Assembly: GCA_951813545.1 (NCBI GenBank)
Contig: OX638352.1
Coordinates: forward strand, 4,170,835 to 4,234,834
DNA length: 64,000 bases
Source: an uncultured Poribacteria bacterium
Lineage (GTDB): Bacteria > Poribacteria > WGA-4E > WGA-3G
Direction of reading: 5' to 3'
In this document: piece after piece, positions 41,811-50,597 of the stretch
Position numbering within the stretch: the stretch's first letter is position 1
How the letters are laid out: every line of letters begins with the position of its first letter
The notes under the pieces: model-generated
What the model saw: only the letters and a program-made list of their open reading frames with translations
Told to the model about the DNA's origin: nothing
Databases searched by the model: none
Position numbers and translations under genes: made by a program

Positions 41811-44393
41811 ATGAGATTTGATAGATTTACAATTAAAGCACAAGAAGCACTCGAAACAGCACAAAATTTAGCTACAGATGCCCAAAGTCCTGAGCTTGGG
41901 GTTGAACATCTGATGTTGGCACTTATTCAACAGACTGAAGGAATTGTCACGCCGATCTTTCAGAAATTGGGAGCCGATGTTGCTGGAATTACGTCAGCAA
42001 TTGAGACTGCCGTTCAAAAAACACCGAAAGTGCAAGGTGCGGCTTCTGAAATGCGTATCGCAGCAGCACTTCAATCCGTTTTAGATACCGGATTCAAAGA
42101 GGCAACAGCACTCAAAGACGAATACGTTAGCACAGAGCATCTCCTAATAGCATGTGCTGAAACAAAGCAGAACGAAGTGGGTAAAATCCTACGAGAAGCA
42201 GGAGTAACAAAAGACAAGATTCTCAAGGCACTCGTCGATATCCGAGGGACGCAGCGGGTAACCGATCAGAATCCAGAGGACAAATATCAGGCACTTACCC
42301 GATTTGGTAGGGAACTCACACAGGAAGCCATTTCCGGTAAACTCGATCCTGTTATTGGTCGGGATGATGAAATTCGCCGCGTGATGCAAGTGCTCTCCCG
42401 CAGACGGAAAAATAATCCTGTGCTAATTGGTGAGCCGGGTGTTGGAAAAACAGCAATTGTGGAGGGATTAGCACAACGTATCGCTGATGGTGATGTCCCG
42501 GAAAGTCTTTGCGAGAAACGGCTCATTGCTCTTGATTTGGGTGCCCTCATCGCTGGAAGTAAGTACCGTGGTGAATTTGAAGACAGGCTGAAGGCAGTCC
42601 TTGCCGATGTTGAGCAGGCAGAGGGTCAGGTGGTTCTCTTTATTGACGAACTCCATACCATCGTTGGTGCAGGTGCTGCAGAGGGTGCTGTGGATGCATC
42701 AAATATGCTCAAACCCGCATTGGCACGCGGCGAACTCCGGTGCATCGGAGCGACAACGCTTGACGAGTATCGCAAACACATTGAGAAAGATGCTGCTTTG
42801 GAACGCCGATTCCAGCCAGTACAGGTTGAAGAACCCTCGGTTGAAGACACGATCGCAATTCTACGCGGTTTGAAAGAACGCTATGAGACACATCACGGCG
42901 TGCAAATTCAGGACAATGCCATTGTCGCCGCCGCGACCCTCTCAAAACGTTATATCTCTGAGCGTTTCCTACCGGATAAAGCTGTGGATTTAGTGGACGA
43001 AGCCGCGTCGCGCCTGCGCATTGAGATCGACAGTGTACCAGAGGAGATTGACGAGGTGGAACGTCGCATCATCCAACTCCAGATAGAGCAGCAGGCATTG
43101 GAAAAAGAGGAGGACAAGGCATCACAACAACGGCTTGAAAAACTAACCGCTGAGCTTGCCGAACTCAAAGAACGAGCAGATGCCCTCAAAGCAGCGTGGC
43201 AGAACGAAAAAGCGAATTTGACGCAGATTGGCGAGTTGATGGAGCAGATTGAGGGACTCCGCATTGAATCGGAACAAGCCAAACGTGCAGGCAATCTCGC
43301 CAGAGCCTCAGAACTTGAATATGGACAGATACCAGCACTGGAAGCACAACTCAAAAGTGGACGAGAGATAGTCGAAACGGATACGCAAGGCACACAGATG
43401 TTGAAGGAGCACGTGAGTGCGGAAGATATTGCTGAAATTGTGGCGAAGTGGACCGGTATTCCTGTTTACCGACTCATGGAGGGCGAGACCCAGAAACTGC
43501 TCCACATGGAAGAACGTTTATGCGAACAGGTCATCGGGCAAGATGAGGCAGTGAGTGCTGTCTCCAATGCCATTCGCCGTGCACGCGTCGGTCTCGGCGA
43601 TCCTGACCGACCCCTCGGTTCTTTCCTCTTCATGGGACCGACCGGAGTCGGAAAGACGCATCTCGCTAAATCGCTTGCTGAGTTCCTTTTCGACGATACA
43701 AACGCCATAGCGCGGATTGATATGAGTGAGTACATGGAAAAGCACACGGTCTCACGATTGATCGGTGCGCCGCCTGGGTACGTTGGCTACGACGAGGGGG
43801 GTCAGCTAACTGAGGCAGTCCGACGACACCCATATTGCGTCATCCTCCTCGATGAAGTGGAAAAGGCGCATCCAGAGGTATTCAATGTCTTGCTCCAGAT
43901 GCTCGATGACGGCAGAATGACAGACGGGCAAGGACGCACTGTCGATTTCAAGAACACGGTTGTTATCATGACTTCCAATATCGGCAGTCAGTGGATTAGC
44001 GACGCACTTTTGAACGCAAAAGAAATTCGGAACAAGGTGATGGAAGCGGTACAGGCACATTTCCCACCCGAATTCCTGAACCGTATTGACGATCTGATTA
44101 TTTTCGACCGCCTCGGCATTGAGCCGTTGAAACAGATTGTCACACTGGAACTGGCGAAACTGAGCCACCGCTTTGCGGAGAAGGAAATGACTTTGACCCT
44201 CTCTGAATCCGCAAACGAGGAACTGGTGAAACGCGGATTTGATACAGTCTACGGTGCGCGTCCCCTTCACCGGACAATCCAACGCGATATTCTTAACCCA
44301 TTAGCAATCCAGATGTTGGAAGGTACCTTCCACGATGGCGATGCGATCGCTGTTGATTTTGAAAACGAGGAATTTGTTTTTAGGAGGAACTGA
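41811..44393 (+). CDS. clpB: ClpB disaggregase chaperone
   Basis: 860 residues, the normal length. The Clp N-domain (MRFDRFTIKAQEALETAQNL, SPELGVEHLMLALIQQ), the first ATPase (GEPGVGKTAIVEGLAQRI, LGALIAGSKYRGEFEDRLKA), the long coiled-coil middle domain (ELAELKERADALKAAWQNEK) and the second ATPase (GPTGVGKTHLAKSLAEFLFD, VILLDEVEKAHPEVFNVLLQ) are all present. ClpB extracts and refolds aggregated proteins with DnaK. The gene is followed after 2 bp by a small acidic protein gene. Confidence 0.98.
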   Translation: MRFDRFTIKAQEALETAQNLATDAQSPELGVEHLMLALIQQTEGIVTPIFQKLGADVAGITSAIETAVQKTPKVQGAASEMRIAAALQSVLDTGFKEATALKDEYVSTEHLLIACAETKQNEVGKILREAGVTKDKILKALVDIRGTQRVTDQNPEDKYQALTRFGRELTQEAISGKLDPVIGRDDEIRRVMQVLSRRRKNNPVLIGEPGVGKTAIVEGLAQRIADGDVPESLCEKRLIALDLGALIAGSKYRGEFEDRLKAVLADVEQAEGQVVLFIDELHTIVGAGAAEGAVDASNMLKPALARGELRCIGATTLDEYRKHIEKDAALERRFQPVQVEEPSVEDTIAILRGLKERYETHHGVQIQDNAIVAAATLSKRYISERFLPDKAVDLVDEAASRLRIEIDSVPEEIDEVERRIIQLQIEQQALEKEEDKASQQRLEKLTAELAELKERADALKAAWQNEKANLTQIGELMEQIEGLRIESEQAKRAGNLARASELEYGQIPALEAQLKSGREIVETDTQGTQMLKEHVSAEDIAEIVAKWTGIPVYRLMEGETQKLLHMEERLCEQVIGQDEAVSAVSNAIRRARVGLGDPDRPLGSFLFMGPTGVGKTHLAKSLAEFLFDDTNAIARIDMSEYMEKHTVSRLIGAPPGYVGYDEGGQLTEAVRRHPYCVILLDEVEKAHPEVFNVLLQMLDDGRMTDGQGRTVDFKNTVVIMTSNIGSQWISDALLNAKEIRNKVMEAVQAHFPPEFLNRIDDLIIFDRLGIEPLKQIVTLELAKLSHRFAEKEMTLTLSESANEELVKRGFDTVYGARPLHRTIQRDILNPLAIQMLEGTFHDGDAIAVDFENEEFVFRRN

Positions 44394-44395
44394 TA

Positions 44396-44659
44396 ATGCT
44401 CAAACACATCATAGATCCCGAAGTTGAAGAATACGAAGATGTTTACGATGAGGATGAATACTTCGCAGCCCAAGAGTTAGATCAACAAGAGGGCGCGCTC
44501 TTGAAACAGGGCAATGAATTCAAAGCCTCTGTTTGGCTAACATCTGAACATGCTGAGGTTGTGATAACACTTGCTGAGGAACGCGGCATCCCAGCAGGTG
44601 AACTTATTGAGGAATGGATTCTTGAGCGTATTGATGAAGCGTTAGACATCGGAACCTAA
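44396..44659 (+). CDS. Small acidic protein encoded after clpB, unknown function
   Basis: 87 residues starting three bases after the clpB stop, so translation is probably coupled; AGGAGGAAC overlaps the clpB end. It is strongly acidic at the start (EVEEYEDVYDEDEYFAAQEL). The second half (FKASVWLTSEHAEVVITLAE, ERGIPAGELIEEWILERIDE) resembles ribbon-helix-helix or antitoxin-like small proteins. I cannot assign a family. Context suggests co-expression with ClpB under stress. Confidence 0.75.
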   Translation: MLKHIIDPEVEEYEDVYDEDEYFAAQELDQQEGALLKQGNEFKASVWLTSEHAEVVITLAEERGIPAGELIEEWILERIDEALDIGT

Positions 44660-44733
44660 CCTTTTACACACCGACATGGTGAATTCCAGGGCTATTTAGT
44701 TTTCGGTTTTTTCGTCCAATTTTGACTCCCCAG

Positions 44734-44766
44734 GCCCGGTAGGTGCGGTTTGGAACCGCACCGGGC
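44734..44766. repeat. GTGCGG/CCGCAC palindrome (small palindrome family)
   Basis: GCCCGGTAGGTGCGGTTTGG then AACCGCACCGGGC, a strong stem-loop between clpB's small partner gene and the MITE-like copy. Family relatives are at 12469-12489 and 47094-47114. Confidence 0.65.
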
Positions 44767-44852
44767 TTGAAAAAGAAGATTCAAAAATTTAGACAAACCG
44801 ACAATTTATTTAAAACTAACGTGAACTTGATAATAAAAATTGGGATATGACC

Positions 44853-45081
44853 GTAGGTTGGGTTGAGCGGTAAAAGACTAAAAAGTCACCAGTTATACCG
44901 AGAACCCCGATGTGCCATAAACCCTTCATGGAGATAAATATAGCGAAACCCAACAATCCAACTCAGGTGTCAATAATGCGTTGGGTTTCACTGGGTTCTT
45001 GGCTGTATGTGCGGATATATGAGGTCTGATGTTCTTTGGGATACCGGCATCTGATTTTCAACACCGTTCAACCCAACCTAC
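44853..45081. mobile_element. Terminal-inverted-repeat element, MITE-like (family B, copy 2)
   Basis: GTAGGTTGGGTTGAGCGGTA at the start and GTTCAACCCAACCTAC at the end, 229 bp, with the same internal GCGAAACCCAACAA and GTTGGGTTTCAC-type segments as 27092-27517. It has no coding capacity. Confidence 0.75.
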
Positions 45082-45142
45082 AAGAACCCATCTCTTTTAT
45101 CAAACTCACGTTAAAACTAAATGACCCTGTGGTGAATTCAAT

Positions 45143-45171
45143 TTGACATTGCCCAAGTTTGGTGATATTCT
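45143..45171 (+). promoter_or_regulatory. Sigma-70-like promoter
   Basis: TTGACA (45143-45148), 17-bp spacer, TATTCT (45166-45171). Transcription would give a leader of about 50 nt before the AAAGGAGG site at 45213. Confidence 0.6.
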
Positions 45172-45227
45172 TTAGTTGGAAAGTCTCGGTCTCAAAATGT
45201 GCTTGCAACAGAAAGGAGGAACCAACA

Positions 45228-45518
45228 ATGAAACATCCAAATTGGACGAAAGCCGATTCTCGCAGAGCCAAGAATATCTGGGCGGAGTACCAAAAACAAC
45301 ACGATATCACTGAACAGATTGGTCAAACAGCTGGCATTGATCCCAAAAGTGGACGAATTTGGTTCGGCGATTCCGCTCTAGAAATCGTCAGAAAGCGCGA
45401 AACTGAAGGCTTGACTTCGCCACTTTTCTTTCAACGCGTTGGTTATACTGCCTATTTCCGCAAAGGCAGGGGAAGCGATTCAAAAAATTATCAAACGACT
45501 TCAGGGACGCGTCTGTAG
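45228..45518 (+). CDS. Small hypothetical protein
   Basis: 96 residues from ATG 45228, preceded by a very strong AAAGGAGG. The body (NIWAEYQKQHDITEQIGQTA, GIDPKSGRIWFGDSALEIVR, GLTSPLFFQRVGYTAYFRKG) looks like a compact soluble protein. I recall similar small proteins of unknown function from this kind of genome but no named family. It has its own promoter, and its 3' end overlaps the convergent Uma2 gene by 28 bp. Confidence 0.78.
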   Translation: MKHPNWTKADSRRAKNIWAEYQKQHDITEQIGQTAGIDPKSGRIWFGDSALEIVRKRETEGLTSPLFFQRVGYTAYFRKGRGSDSKNYQTTSGTRL

Positions 45519-46066
45519 ATGTCCTGCAATGGTAGTTCGCATCCGATCGAAGCGAGTGGTAACACGTCTTCAGGCTCGCGAAACTCTGTCCACCCCCATT
45601 GTGTCTTGAGAAGGCGATACTGTTCAACGCGAACCCTATCTTGTGAAACGAGGATATATTCCTGCAAAGAGGCGAGTTCTTGATAGTGCCTAAATTTTTC
45701 GCCTTTGTCATACGCTTCCGTTGATGGTGAAAGTACCTCTATAACAAGGATCGGGTTGAGAAGTGTGTCGAAGACATTATCCTCAAATTGAGGATCGCCA
45801 CAGAAAACGACAATATCTGGGTAAAAATAGGCACCTTTCGCGCCCGTCTTTACGCGCATGTCGTTACTGATAACTTCACATTCCTGTCCTCTCAGTTGGA
45901 TGTTCAGTTCAGTGACTATATCCGCTGTGATGCGAGTATGTGCAAGACTCGCTCCAGACATGGCGAGTATTTCGCCGCTAATATATTCACTTTTCAATGT
46001 GGCCTTACGCTCTAAAGCAAGATATTCCTCTGGAGTAAAAATGGTTTGTGCGGCGAGAGATGACAT
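45491..46066 (-). CDS. Uma2 family putative restriction endonuclease
   Basis: 191 residues from ATG 46066; the GGAGA just upstream and the usual family length of about 190 favour this start over the longer frame to 46195. The Uma2/DUF820 core is complete: FTPEEYLALERKATLKSEYI, GEILAMSGASLAHTRITADI, GAYFYPDIVVFCGDPQFEDN (Asp), NPILVIEVLSPSTEAYDKGE (Glu) and KFRHYQELASLQEYILVSQD (His, Gln). A PD-(D/E)XK nuclease fold is inferred from the family; its targets are unknown. Confidence 0.92.
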   Translation of the reverse strand: MSSLAAQTIFTPEEYLALERKATLKSEYISGEILAMSGASLAHTRITADIVTELNIQLRGQECEVISNDMRVKTGAKGAYFYPDIVVFCGDPQFEDNVFDTLLNPILVIEVLSPSTEAYDKGEKFRHYQELASLQEYILVSQDRVRVEQYRLLKTQWGWTEFREPEDVLPLASIGCELPLQDIYRRVPEVV

Positions 46067-46174
46067 ACAAGTCTCCATGAATATGGTGTATTTTGAACTT
46101 ATTGATGTTAAATCATAGCATATCATAAGCAGAATTTCAACGACTTTCAATGTTATTAACTCGGCAAGTTCCAC

Positions 46175-46203
46175 TTGACAATTTGATTCGTGCAAGGTAT
46201 AAT
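46175..46203 (+). promoter_or_regulatory. Perfect sigma-70 promoter of trpA
   Basis: TTGACA (46175-46180), 17-bp spacer, TATAAT (46198-46203). Transcription should begin about 35 nt before the trpA start. Confidence 0.85.
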
Positions 46204-46243
46204 TGAAAAAACCTATTAACAGAAAGCCAAATCAATCATATCT

Positions 46244-47044
46244 ATGAATCGAATTGACCAAAAATTTCAAGCACTCCGACACGAAGGTGTCCGGGCATTT
46301 ATGCCGTATCTCTGTGCCGGAGACCCGAATCCCGAACTTACCTCTAAACTCCTCCTTACGCTTGAGGAAGCAGGCGCAGACCTCATCGAACTTGGTGTCC
46401 CGTTCTCCGACCCGATTGCAGACGGGCCTACCGTCCAACGTGCAAGTGAGCGAGCACTCACACATCGCATCTCACTCCAGCAGATTCTGGAGATGGTCAC
46501 GACCCTCCGGACACAGACAGATATCCCAATTGCTTTGATGAGTTACTATAACCCGATCTTTCGGATGGGGGAGGAGGCATTTTGTAAAGCAGCACAAGAC
46601 GCAGGCGTTGACGGTGTCATTGTACCAGACCTACCGCCAGAGCAAGCGCAACAGCTCCTTGAAGTCGCGCCGAACTATAACCTCTCGACCATTTTTCTCG
46701 TCGCGCCGACAAGTCCACCCGAACGGATGCAGTTAATTGCATCAGTCAGTACTGGATTTGTCTATTGTGTCTCAGTAACTGGCGTAACGGGGGCAAGGAG
46801 CATGTTGTCAGACGAAATTGCACCAATGATCGCAGAATTCCGAAAACACACAGACAAGCCAATTAGCGTCGGTTTCGGTGTATCAACACCTGAGCAAGCA
46901 ACACAAGTCGCACAGATCGCTGATGGTGTGATTGTGGGGAGCGCTATTATTGATGTCATCGAGGAGAATATGAATAACGAAGCGGAATTGCTCACTGCCG
47001 TGAAACAATTCGCGTCAGATTTGGCTGCTGGCGTGAAAAAGTAA
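46244..47044 (+). CDS. trpA: Tryptophan synthase alpha subunit
   Basis: 266 residues, normal length. It cleaves indole-3-glycerol phosphate to indole, which is passed to TrpB. Catalytic residues sit in known motifs: Glu in DLIELGVPFSDPIADGPTVQ and Asp in the same segment. Loop and phosphate-binding segments are GVDGVIVPDLPPEQAQQLLE, YCVSVTGVTGARS and ISVGFGVSTPEQATQVAQIA. A perfect promoter precedes it, and trpB and the other trp genes are absent from the window, so trpA stands alone here. Confidence 0.97.
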   Translation: MNRIDQKFQALRHEGVRAFMPYLCAGDPNPELTSKLLLTLEEAGADLIELGVPFSDPIADGPTVQRASERALTHRISLQQILEMVTTLRTQTDIPIALMSYYNPIFRMGEEAFCKAAQDAGVDGVIVPDLPPEQAQQLLEVAPNYNLSTIFLVAPTSPPERMQLIASVSTGFVYCVSVTGVTGARSMLSDEIAPMIAEFRKHTDKPISVGFGVSTPEQATQVAQIADGVIVGSAIIDVIEENMNNEAELLTAVKQFASDLAAGVKK

Positions 47045-47093
47045 AAGTTGCCTACATTGTATTTATCTTTGAATCTGTCAAATTAAATGAAAT

Positions 47094-47114
47094 GGCGCGG
47101 CTCCAAACCGCGCC
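47094..47114. repeat. GGCGCGG palindrome (small palindrome family)
   Basis: GGCGCGG-CTCCAAA-CCGCGCC: a 7-bp perfect stem in the gap between the convergent trpA and aldo/keto reductase genes. It may serve as a shared terminator. Confidence 0.65.
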
Positions 47115-47200
47115 TACAAGGTCTTCTCAGCATTCACTAAGCACATAGATCGCTCTAATCCTGAAAATTCCCTAATCCTGTGAATCCTGATTCAGATAAT

Positions 47201-48097
47201 CTACATACCACGCCGAATACCAAATTCCGCCTCGAATGCCTCCCAAATGTTTTCTGGAACGTCAGCCGTTGCTGCTTTGTACCCGTCTTCCACTTGTGCT
47301 TTATCCGCAGGACCGAACATGACAACACCCTCTATGGGCGCGGCGAGACAAAATTGCATTGCCAAATGACGGATATTGACATCGCGTTCCTGACACCATT
47401 TCCACATCGCATAAGCCTTCGGTTCAGCATCAGGATTGCGTCGGCGTTCATCTTCAACATTCGGTTCCGCTCCAGTCAGACCACCCATGCCTAATGGGCT
47501 TGCGAGGATAATACCAACATCGTGTTCGCGTGCCAACGGCAGTGTTGTTTCTGCCACGGATTGGGATAACAGCGTATAGTCTAAGAAGGTAAGGATAATG
47601 TCAATATGCCCCGTTTCGATGAGTTCCTTGTGGAACTCATGGGAACGCACACCAGCACCGATATGTCGAACGGTCCCCTCCGCTTTCATCTCTAACAGCG
47701 TATCCAAAGCGCATCCCGGTGCCAATACGCTCTCCATATCAATCGGGTCGTGGATCAGCACGGCATCTAAGTAACCCGTGCGGAGGTCTTTGAGGCTGTT
47801 TGTGACGCTCCATCGTGTGCCTTCTGCGGAGAAGTCTTTCCGGCGTTCACGGTGTGTGCCTACTTTCGCTTGCAAATAGATTTTTTCTCTCAACCCATCA
47901 GAGAGTGCTTCTCCCCAAAGGTGTTCTGCATGACCCGGGTAAGTATCAATATAGTTGATGCCGAGTTCAATGCCGCGTCGGATTGCGCCGATGACTTCAG
48001 CATCCGGTTTCTGCCACAGCCATGCTGCACCGAGCGCAAGGGCATTTGGACGCATCTCAGTCCGTCCCATTCGTCTGATTTCTAATTTCTGCGCCAT
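47201..48097 (-). CDS. Aldo/keto reductase family protein
   Basis: 298 residues from ATG 48097, where homology begins (KLEIRRMGRTEMRPNALALG) and AGGGAAGAG lies upstream. The TIM-barrel signatures include RGIELGINYIDTYPGHAEHL, KIYLQAKVGTH, GYLDAVLIHDPID and GIILASPLGMGGLTG. Of the usual Asp-Tyr-Lys-His tetrad, D51, K78 and the His of LIHDP are visible, but the position of the Tyr holds H56 (DTYPGH). It may use another residue or act differently. NAD(P)H reduction of a carbonyl is the family role. Confidence 0.88.
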   Translation of the reverse strand: MAQKLEIRRMGRTEMRPNALALGAAWLWQKPDAEVIGAIRRGIELGINYIDTYPGHAEHLWGEALSDGLREKIYLQAKVGTHRERRKDFSAEGTRWSVTNSLKDLRTGYLDAVLIHDPIDMESVLAPGCALDTLLEMKAEGTVRHIGAGVRSHEFHKELIETGHIDIILTFLDYTLLSQSVAETTLPLAREHDVGIILASPLGMGGLTGAEPNVEDERRRNPDAEPKAYAMWKWCQERDVNIRHLAMQFCLAAPIEGVVMFGPADKAQVEDGYKAATADVPENIWEAFEAEFGIRRGM

Positions 48098-48217
48098 AAC
48101 TGTTTCTCTTCCCTTTCTTGTCGGAAGGGAAAATGGAACTTCCAATCTTCCTTCCAATCTCTTATCCTGAAAATCCTTTAATCTTGTAAATCCTGGTTCA
48201 GACAATAGAAGTATGCC

Positions 48218-48820
48218 TTACTGCGCCATCAATGCTTCTTTTAACTTATGCGTAGATTCGGCGAGTGACTCTTGTAGATACGGGTAAGGAAAACCACCCC
48301 ATCGATCAGGTGGTGGCTCGTGTGCTTCCGCGATTTTCAGACTTACAAAAGTAGGTCCGATTTCGCTCCAGATTTCCGGAAGCTCTGCTTCAAGTTTGTC
48401 TGAATTAGCGAATTCGTAAACCTGTTTAAAACCGACACCTTTAGCAATCACTGGCCAGCTGAAACTTGCATTACCATCAGGGACGCGCTGATTGCCTGTG
48501 ACCTCGTAGGTGCCGTTGTCACAGACAAAGAGAAGATAATTAGGCGGCGGAGTGTTCAGAGCAGTAATCGTCGCCAATGTGCCCAAGCACATCAGCATGC
48601 TGCCATCACCGTTAAGGACAACCACCTTTTTGTTTGGTTTAGCGAGGGCGATGCCCAGTGCGAAATCGGCGGCATGCCCCATTGCACTGCCGACAGAGGC
48701 ATAGTCCAACGGATGTGTTGACATTTTGCCCCACGGCACAGTAAGTCCCATTGTTGTGACAACGATTTCATCTGTCCGCTGGTTTGCAATAAGTTGCAGA
48801 CACTGTTCCTTGATGAGCAT
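48218..48820 (-). CDS. Thiamine-diphosphate-binding subunit of a two-subunit decarboxylase
   Basis: 200 residues from ATG 48820 (GGAG upstream); the longer frame to 48886 would translate a repeat. The TPP-binding motif is GDGSMLMCLGTLATITALNT, ending in CDNGTYEVTGNQ, with YASVGSAMGHAADFALGIAL before it. Size and sequence match the C-terminal or beta subunit of sulfopyruvate/phosphonopyruvate decarboxylases (ComE type). No partner carrying the N-terminal pyrimidine-binding domain is in the window. It may pair with a distant subunit. Confidence 0.85.
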   Translation of the reverse strand: MLIKEQCLQLIANQRTDEIVVTTMGLTVPWGKMSTHPLDYASVGSAMGHAADFALGIALAKPNKKVVVLNGDGSMLMCLGTLATITALNTPPPNYLLFVCDNGTYEVTGNQRVPDGNASFSWPVIAKGVGFKQVYEFANSDKLEAELPEIWSEIGPTFVSLKIAEAHEPPPDRWGGFPYPYLQESLAESTHKLKEALMAQ

Positions 48821-48841
48821 AATTTTCTCCAATTCGGTTAA

Positions 48842-48938
48842 CCAAAAACTCCAAGTCTCACCATTGATGAGACTGGATTCTCTCATAGATTCTCATAAAC
48901 CAGACGCGCAGTATTGACCGCAAGGAACATTAGAAAAT
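48842..48938 (+). repeat. GTCTCACC repeat with CCGCAAGGAA end (family H, copy 1)
   Basis: CCAAGTCTCACC, GATGAGACTGGATTCTCTCA, then ACCAGACGCGCAGTATTGAC and CCGCAAGGAACATTAG. It is closely repeated at 50499-50594. Both lie between minus-strand genes, with the CCGCAAGGAA end next to a stop codon. Confidence 0.75.
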
Positions 48939-48944
48939 TTGAGG

Positions 48945-50495
48945 CTACTTTTCCTCCTCTTTCGGCAAAAACTTGATGCGTGGAGGGATCTTCAAGGCAG
49001 TTGTCGTGCTTTGAACGTGCTGCGCGAATTCCGTTTCGGTCTCGATTCCGTTAATACCACCACCCCAGATAGCGAATGTACGATAGTTGAGTCTACCTTC
49101 CGCGTCAGGGGTTAGAATAACTGGCAAGACGGATTTTCCTGAAGCATTGAGATCAACAGGAGTCCCTATATCTTGTGCATTGTTACTGTCAGGTACAATG
49201 AAAGCAATCCCGAGTGTGTCTATGCCGCTCGGATCTGTCCCCCAACTCCATACCCAACCCTGTTCCTTGTCCGCATCGTAAGCACCGTTCAGGTTCGGAA
49301 TACCTGTGCCAATAGCGTAAGTCGTGGGCAGATCTCCATCAATGTGTATATGATGCTCAATCCATGCGTTTTCTCCGTAGATGAAAGTGGTTGACGTTAG
49401 TTGGACAGTTGAATCTCCTAATTGACTTTCTGGCAAAATCCGTTGGACAATAGATCGAATGGCACCGTCGGCGAGAATCCGGACGTAGTCTCCTTCAGTA
49501 GGGAGAGGGATCATCTCCTCTTTTTCTAGGTCCCAGAGCGCAATGCCACCAGAGCCTATTAAGCCTTCCGATTGGGTGAGCGTAACCATCTCAGACGTTT
49601 CGGGTTTAAGGAGCGCGTTCAGCGATAAGCCGATTGATTTGGTAACATTCAACTGTCCTTCTGTTTCAGCATCCTGACCGAGATCCATTTCGTTGTTGTG
49701 TGATCTTCGGATAAAGTAATTCTCTTGATTCTCAAGATCTCGGATTATCCACCGTTGCTCTGGTTTCTCTATCTCTATTTTAACCTGTTGGGAGAGAGTA
49801 ACACCGTAGGTCTCGAAATGTTGTCTGAGTTCGAGTGAGAGCGGTTGGTTATAATCTAATTCGTGTTGAAACATTGCATCTACACTGAAAAGTTCCCTCC
49901 GCTTTTTGCCGTAGGCAATGTAAGCCCAATTCGGTTTCAGTATGTATGCGATCAAATTCGATTCTACTGCTGCTACGGCATTTAGTTCAGGAAGGATGGC
50001 GGCGCGCGTTTGCTTGTTGATGTCAAGCGTTAACGTCGCCTTGACATTCGGATCGTAAAGGATTGATATTTCTTTTGTCTCTTCCTCCTCTAAATCCAAC
50101 AAGAAACAGAGCTGATCGCGTTCACCGTCATAGTCCAAGTCATCTGCTTGTGCCGGAATCATCACTTCGCGCGGCGCTTTTCCAGTGACGACGGAGTAGG
50201 CTTTAAAAGTGAAGTCGGGGTTCACGTTGCGGAGCTGCGCTCCGGTCAACACAATCGGTACTTTTTTCCGTTTGATGGGTAATGTGTTTTGGATGGAAAG
50301 ACGGATTTTGTTAATCTTCTGATTGCCACCGGGCATGGTACAAGCACAAAGCATCAGCAGAGAGCCCAAAATCAATGATAGACAGATTGTTAGGATCCGT
50401 TTCGATGCGTGTGATTGAATGTTGTCTTGTATATGTATGGTTTCCAATTTGTTTTCCTTATTTACCTTATTGAGGTGGCTGCTGTTGCCCACCAT
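48945..50495 (-). CDS. DUF4861-like lipoprotein
   Basis: 516 residues. The N-terminus has a hydrophobic stretch ending in a lipobox-like LLMLCAC, so it is probably a lipoprotein. The body (FLLDLEEEETKEISILYDPN, VAAVESNLIAYILKPNWAYI, MFQHELDYNQPLSLELRQHF) resembles DUF4861 glycan-related proteins, which I recall only roughly; the C-terminal part (WSWGTDPSGIDTLGIAFIVP) fits that picture. Function is unknown. The start is not supported by a good ribosome-binding site. It lies between two copies of the GTCTCACC repeat. Confidence 0.7.
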   Translation of the reverse strand: MVGNSSHLNKVNKENKLETIHIQDNIQSHASKRILTICLSLILGSLLMLCACTMPGGNQKINKIRLSIQNTLPIKRKKVPIVLTGAQLRNVNPDFTFKAYSVVTGKAPREVMIPAQADDLDYDGERDQLCFLLDLEEEETKEISILYDPNVKATLTLDINKQTRAAILPELNAVAAVESNLIAYILKPNWAYIAYGKKRRELFSVDAMFQHELDYNQPLSLELRQHFETYGVTLSQQVKIEIEKPEQRWIIRDLENQENYFIRRSHNNEMDLGQDAETEGQLNVTKSIGLSLNALLKPETSEMVTLTQSEGLIGSGGIALWDLEKEEMIPLPTEGDYVRILADGAIRSIVQRILPESQLGDSTVQLTSTTFIYGENAWIEHHIHIDGDLPTTYAIGTGIPNLNGAYDADKEQGWVWSWGTDPSGIDTLGIAFIVPDSNNAQDIGTPVDLNASGKSVLPVILTPDAEGRLNYRTFAIWGGGINGIETETEFAQHVQSTTTALKIPPRIKFLPKEEEK

Positions 50496-50498
50496 TCG

Positions 50499-50594
50499 CC
50501 AAAGACTCTAAGTCTCACCAGCGGTGAGACTGGATTCTCTCATCGAGTGTTGTCTACCAGACGTACATAATCGACCGCAAGGAACAGAAAATTG
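50499..50594 (+). repeat. GTCTCACC repeat with CCGCAAGGAA end (family H, copy 2)
   Basis: Contains the perfect palindrome AGTCTCACC-AGC-GGTGAGACT (50511-50531), then GGATTCTCTCA and CGACCGCAAGGAACAGAAAA. It is a near copy of 48842-48938. Confidence 0.75.
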
Positions 50595-50597
50595 GGA

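Larger units (their letters stand above)
44660..45227. other. 570-bp gap of repeats and a promoter
   Basis: It contains the palindrome 44734-44766, the shorter terminal-inverted-repeat element 44853-45081 and the promoter of the next small gene (45143-45171). No other gene is seen. Confidence 0.7.

Noticed and set aside
43806..44282. A 158-codon open frame opposite clpB
   Set aside because: clpB is complete and conserved here; this is a shadow frame.
45491..46195. Longer Uma2 start at 46195
   Set aside because: The extra 43 residues have no family similarity and would overlap the trpA promoter region; ATG 46066 has GGAGA at proper spacing.
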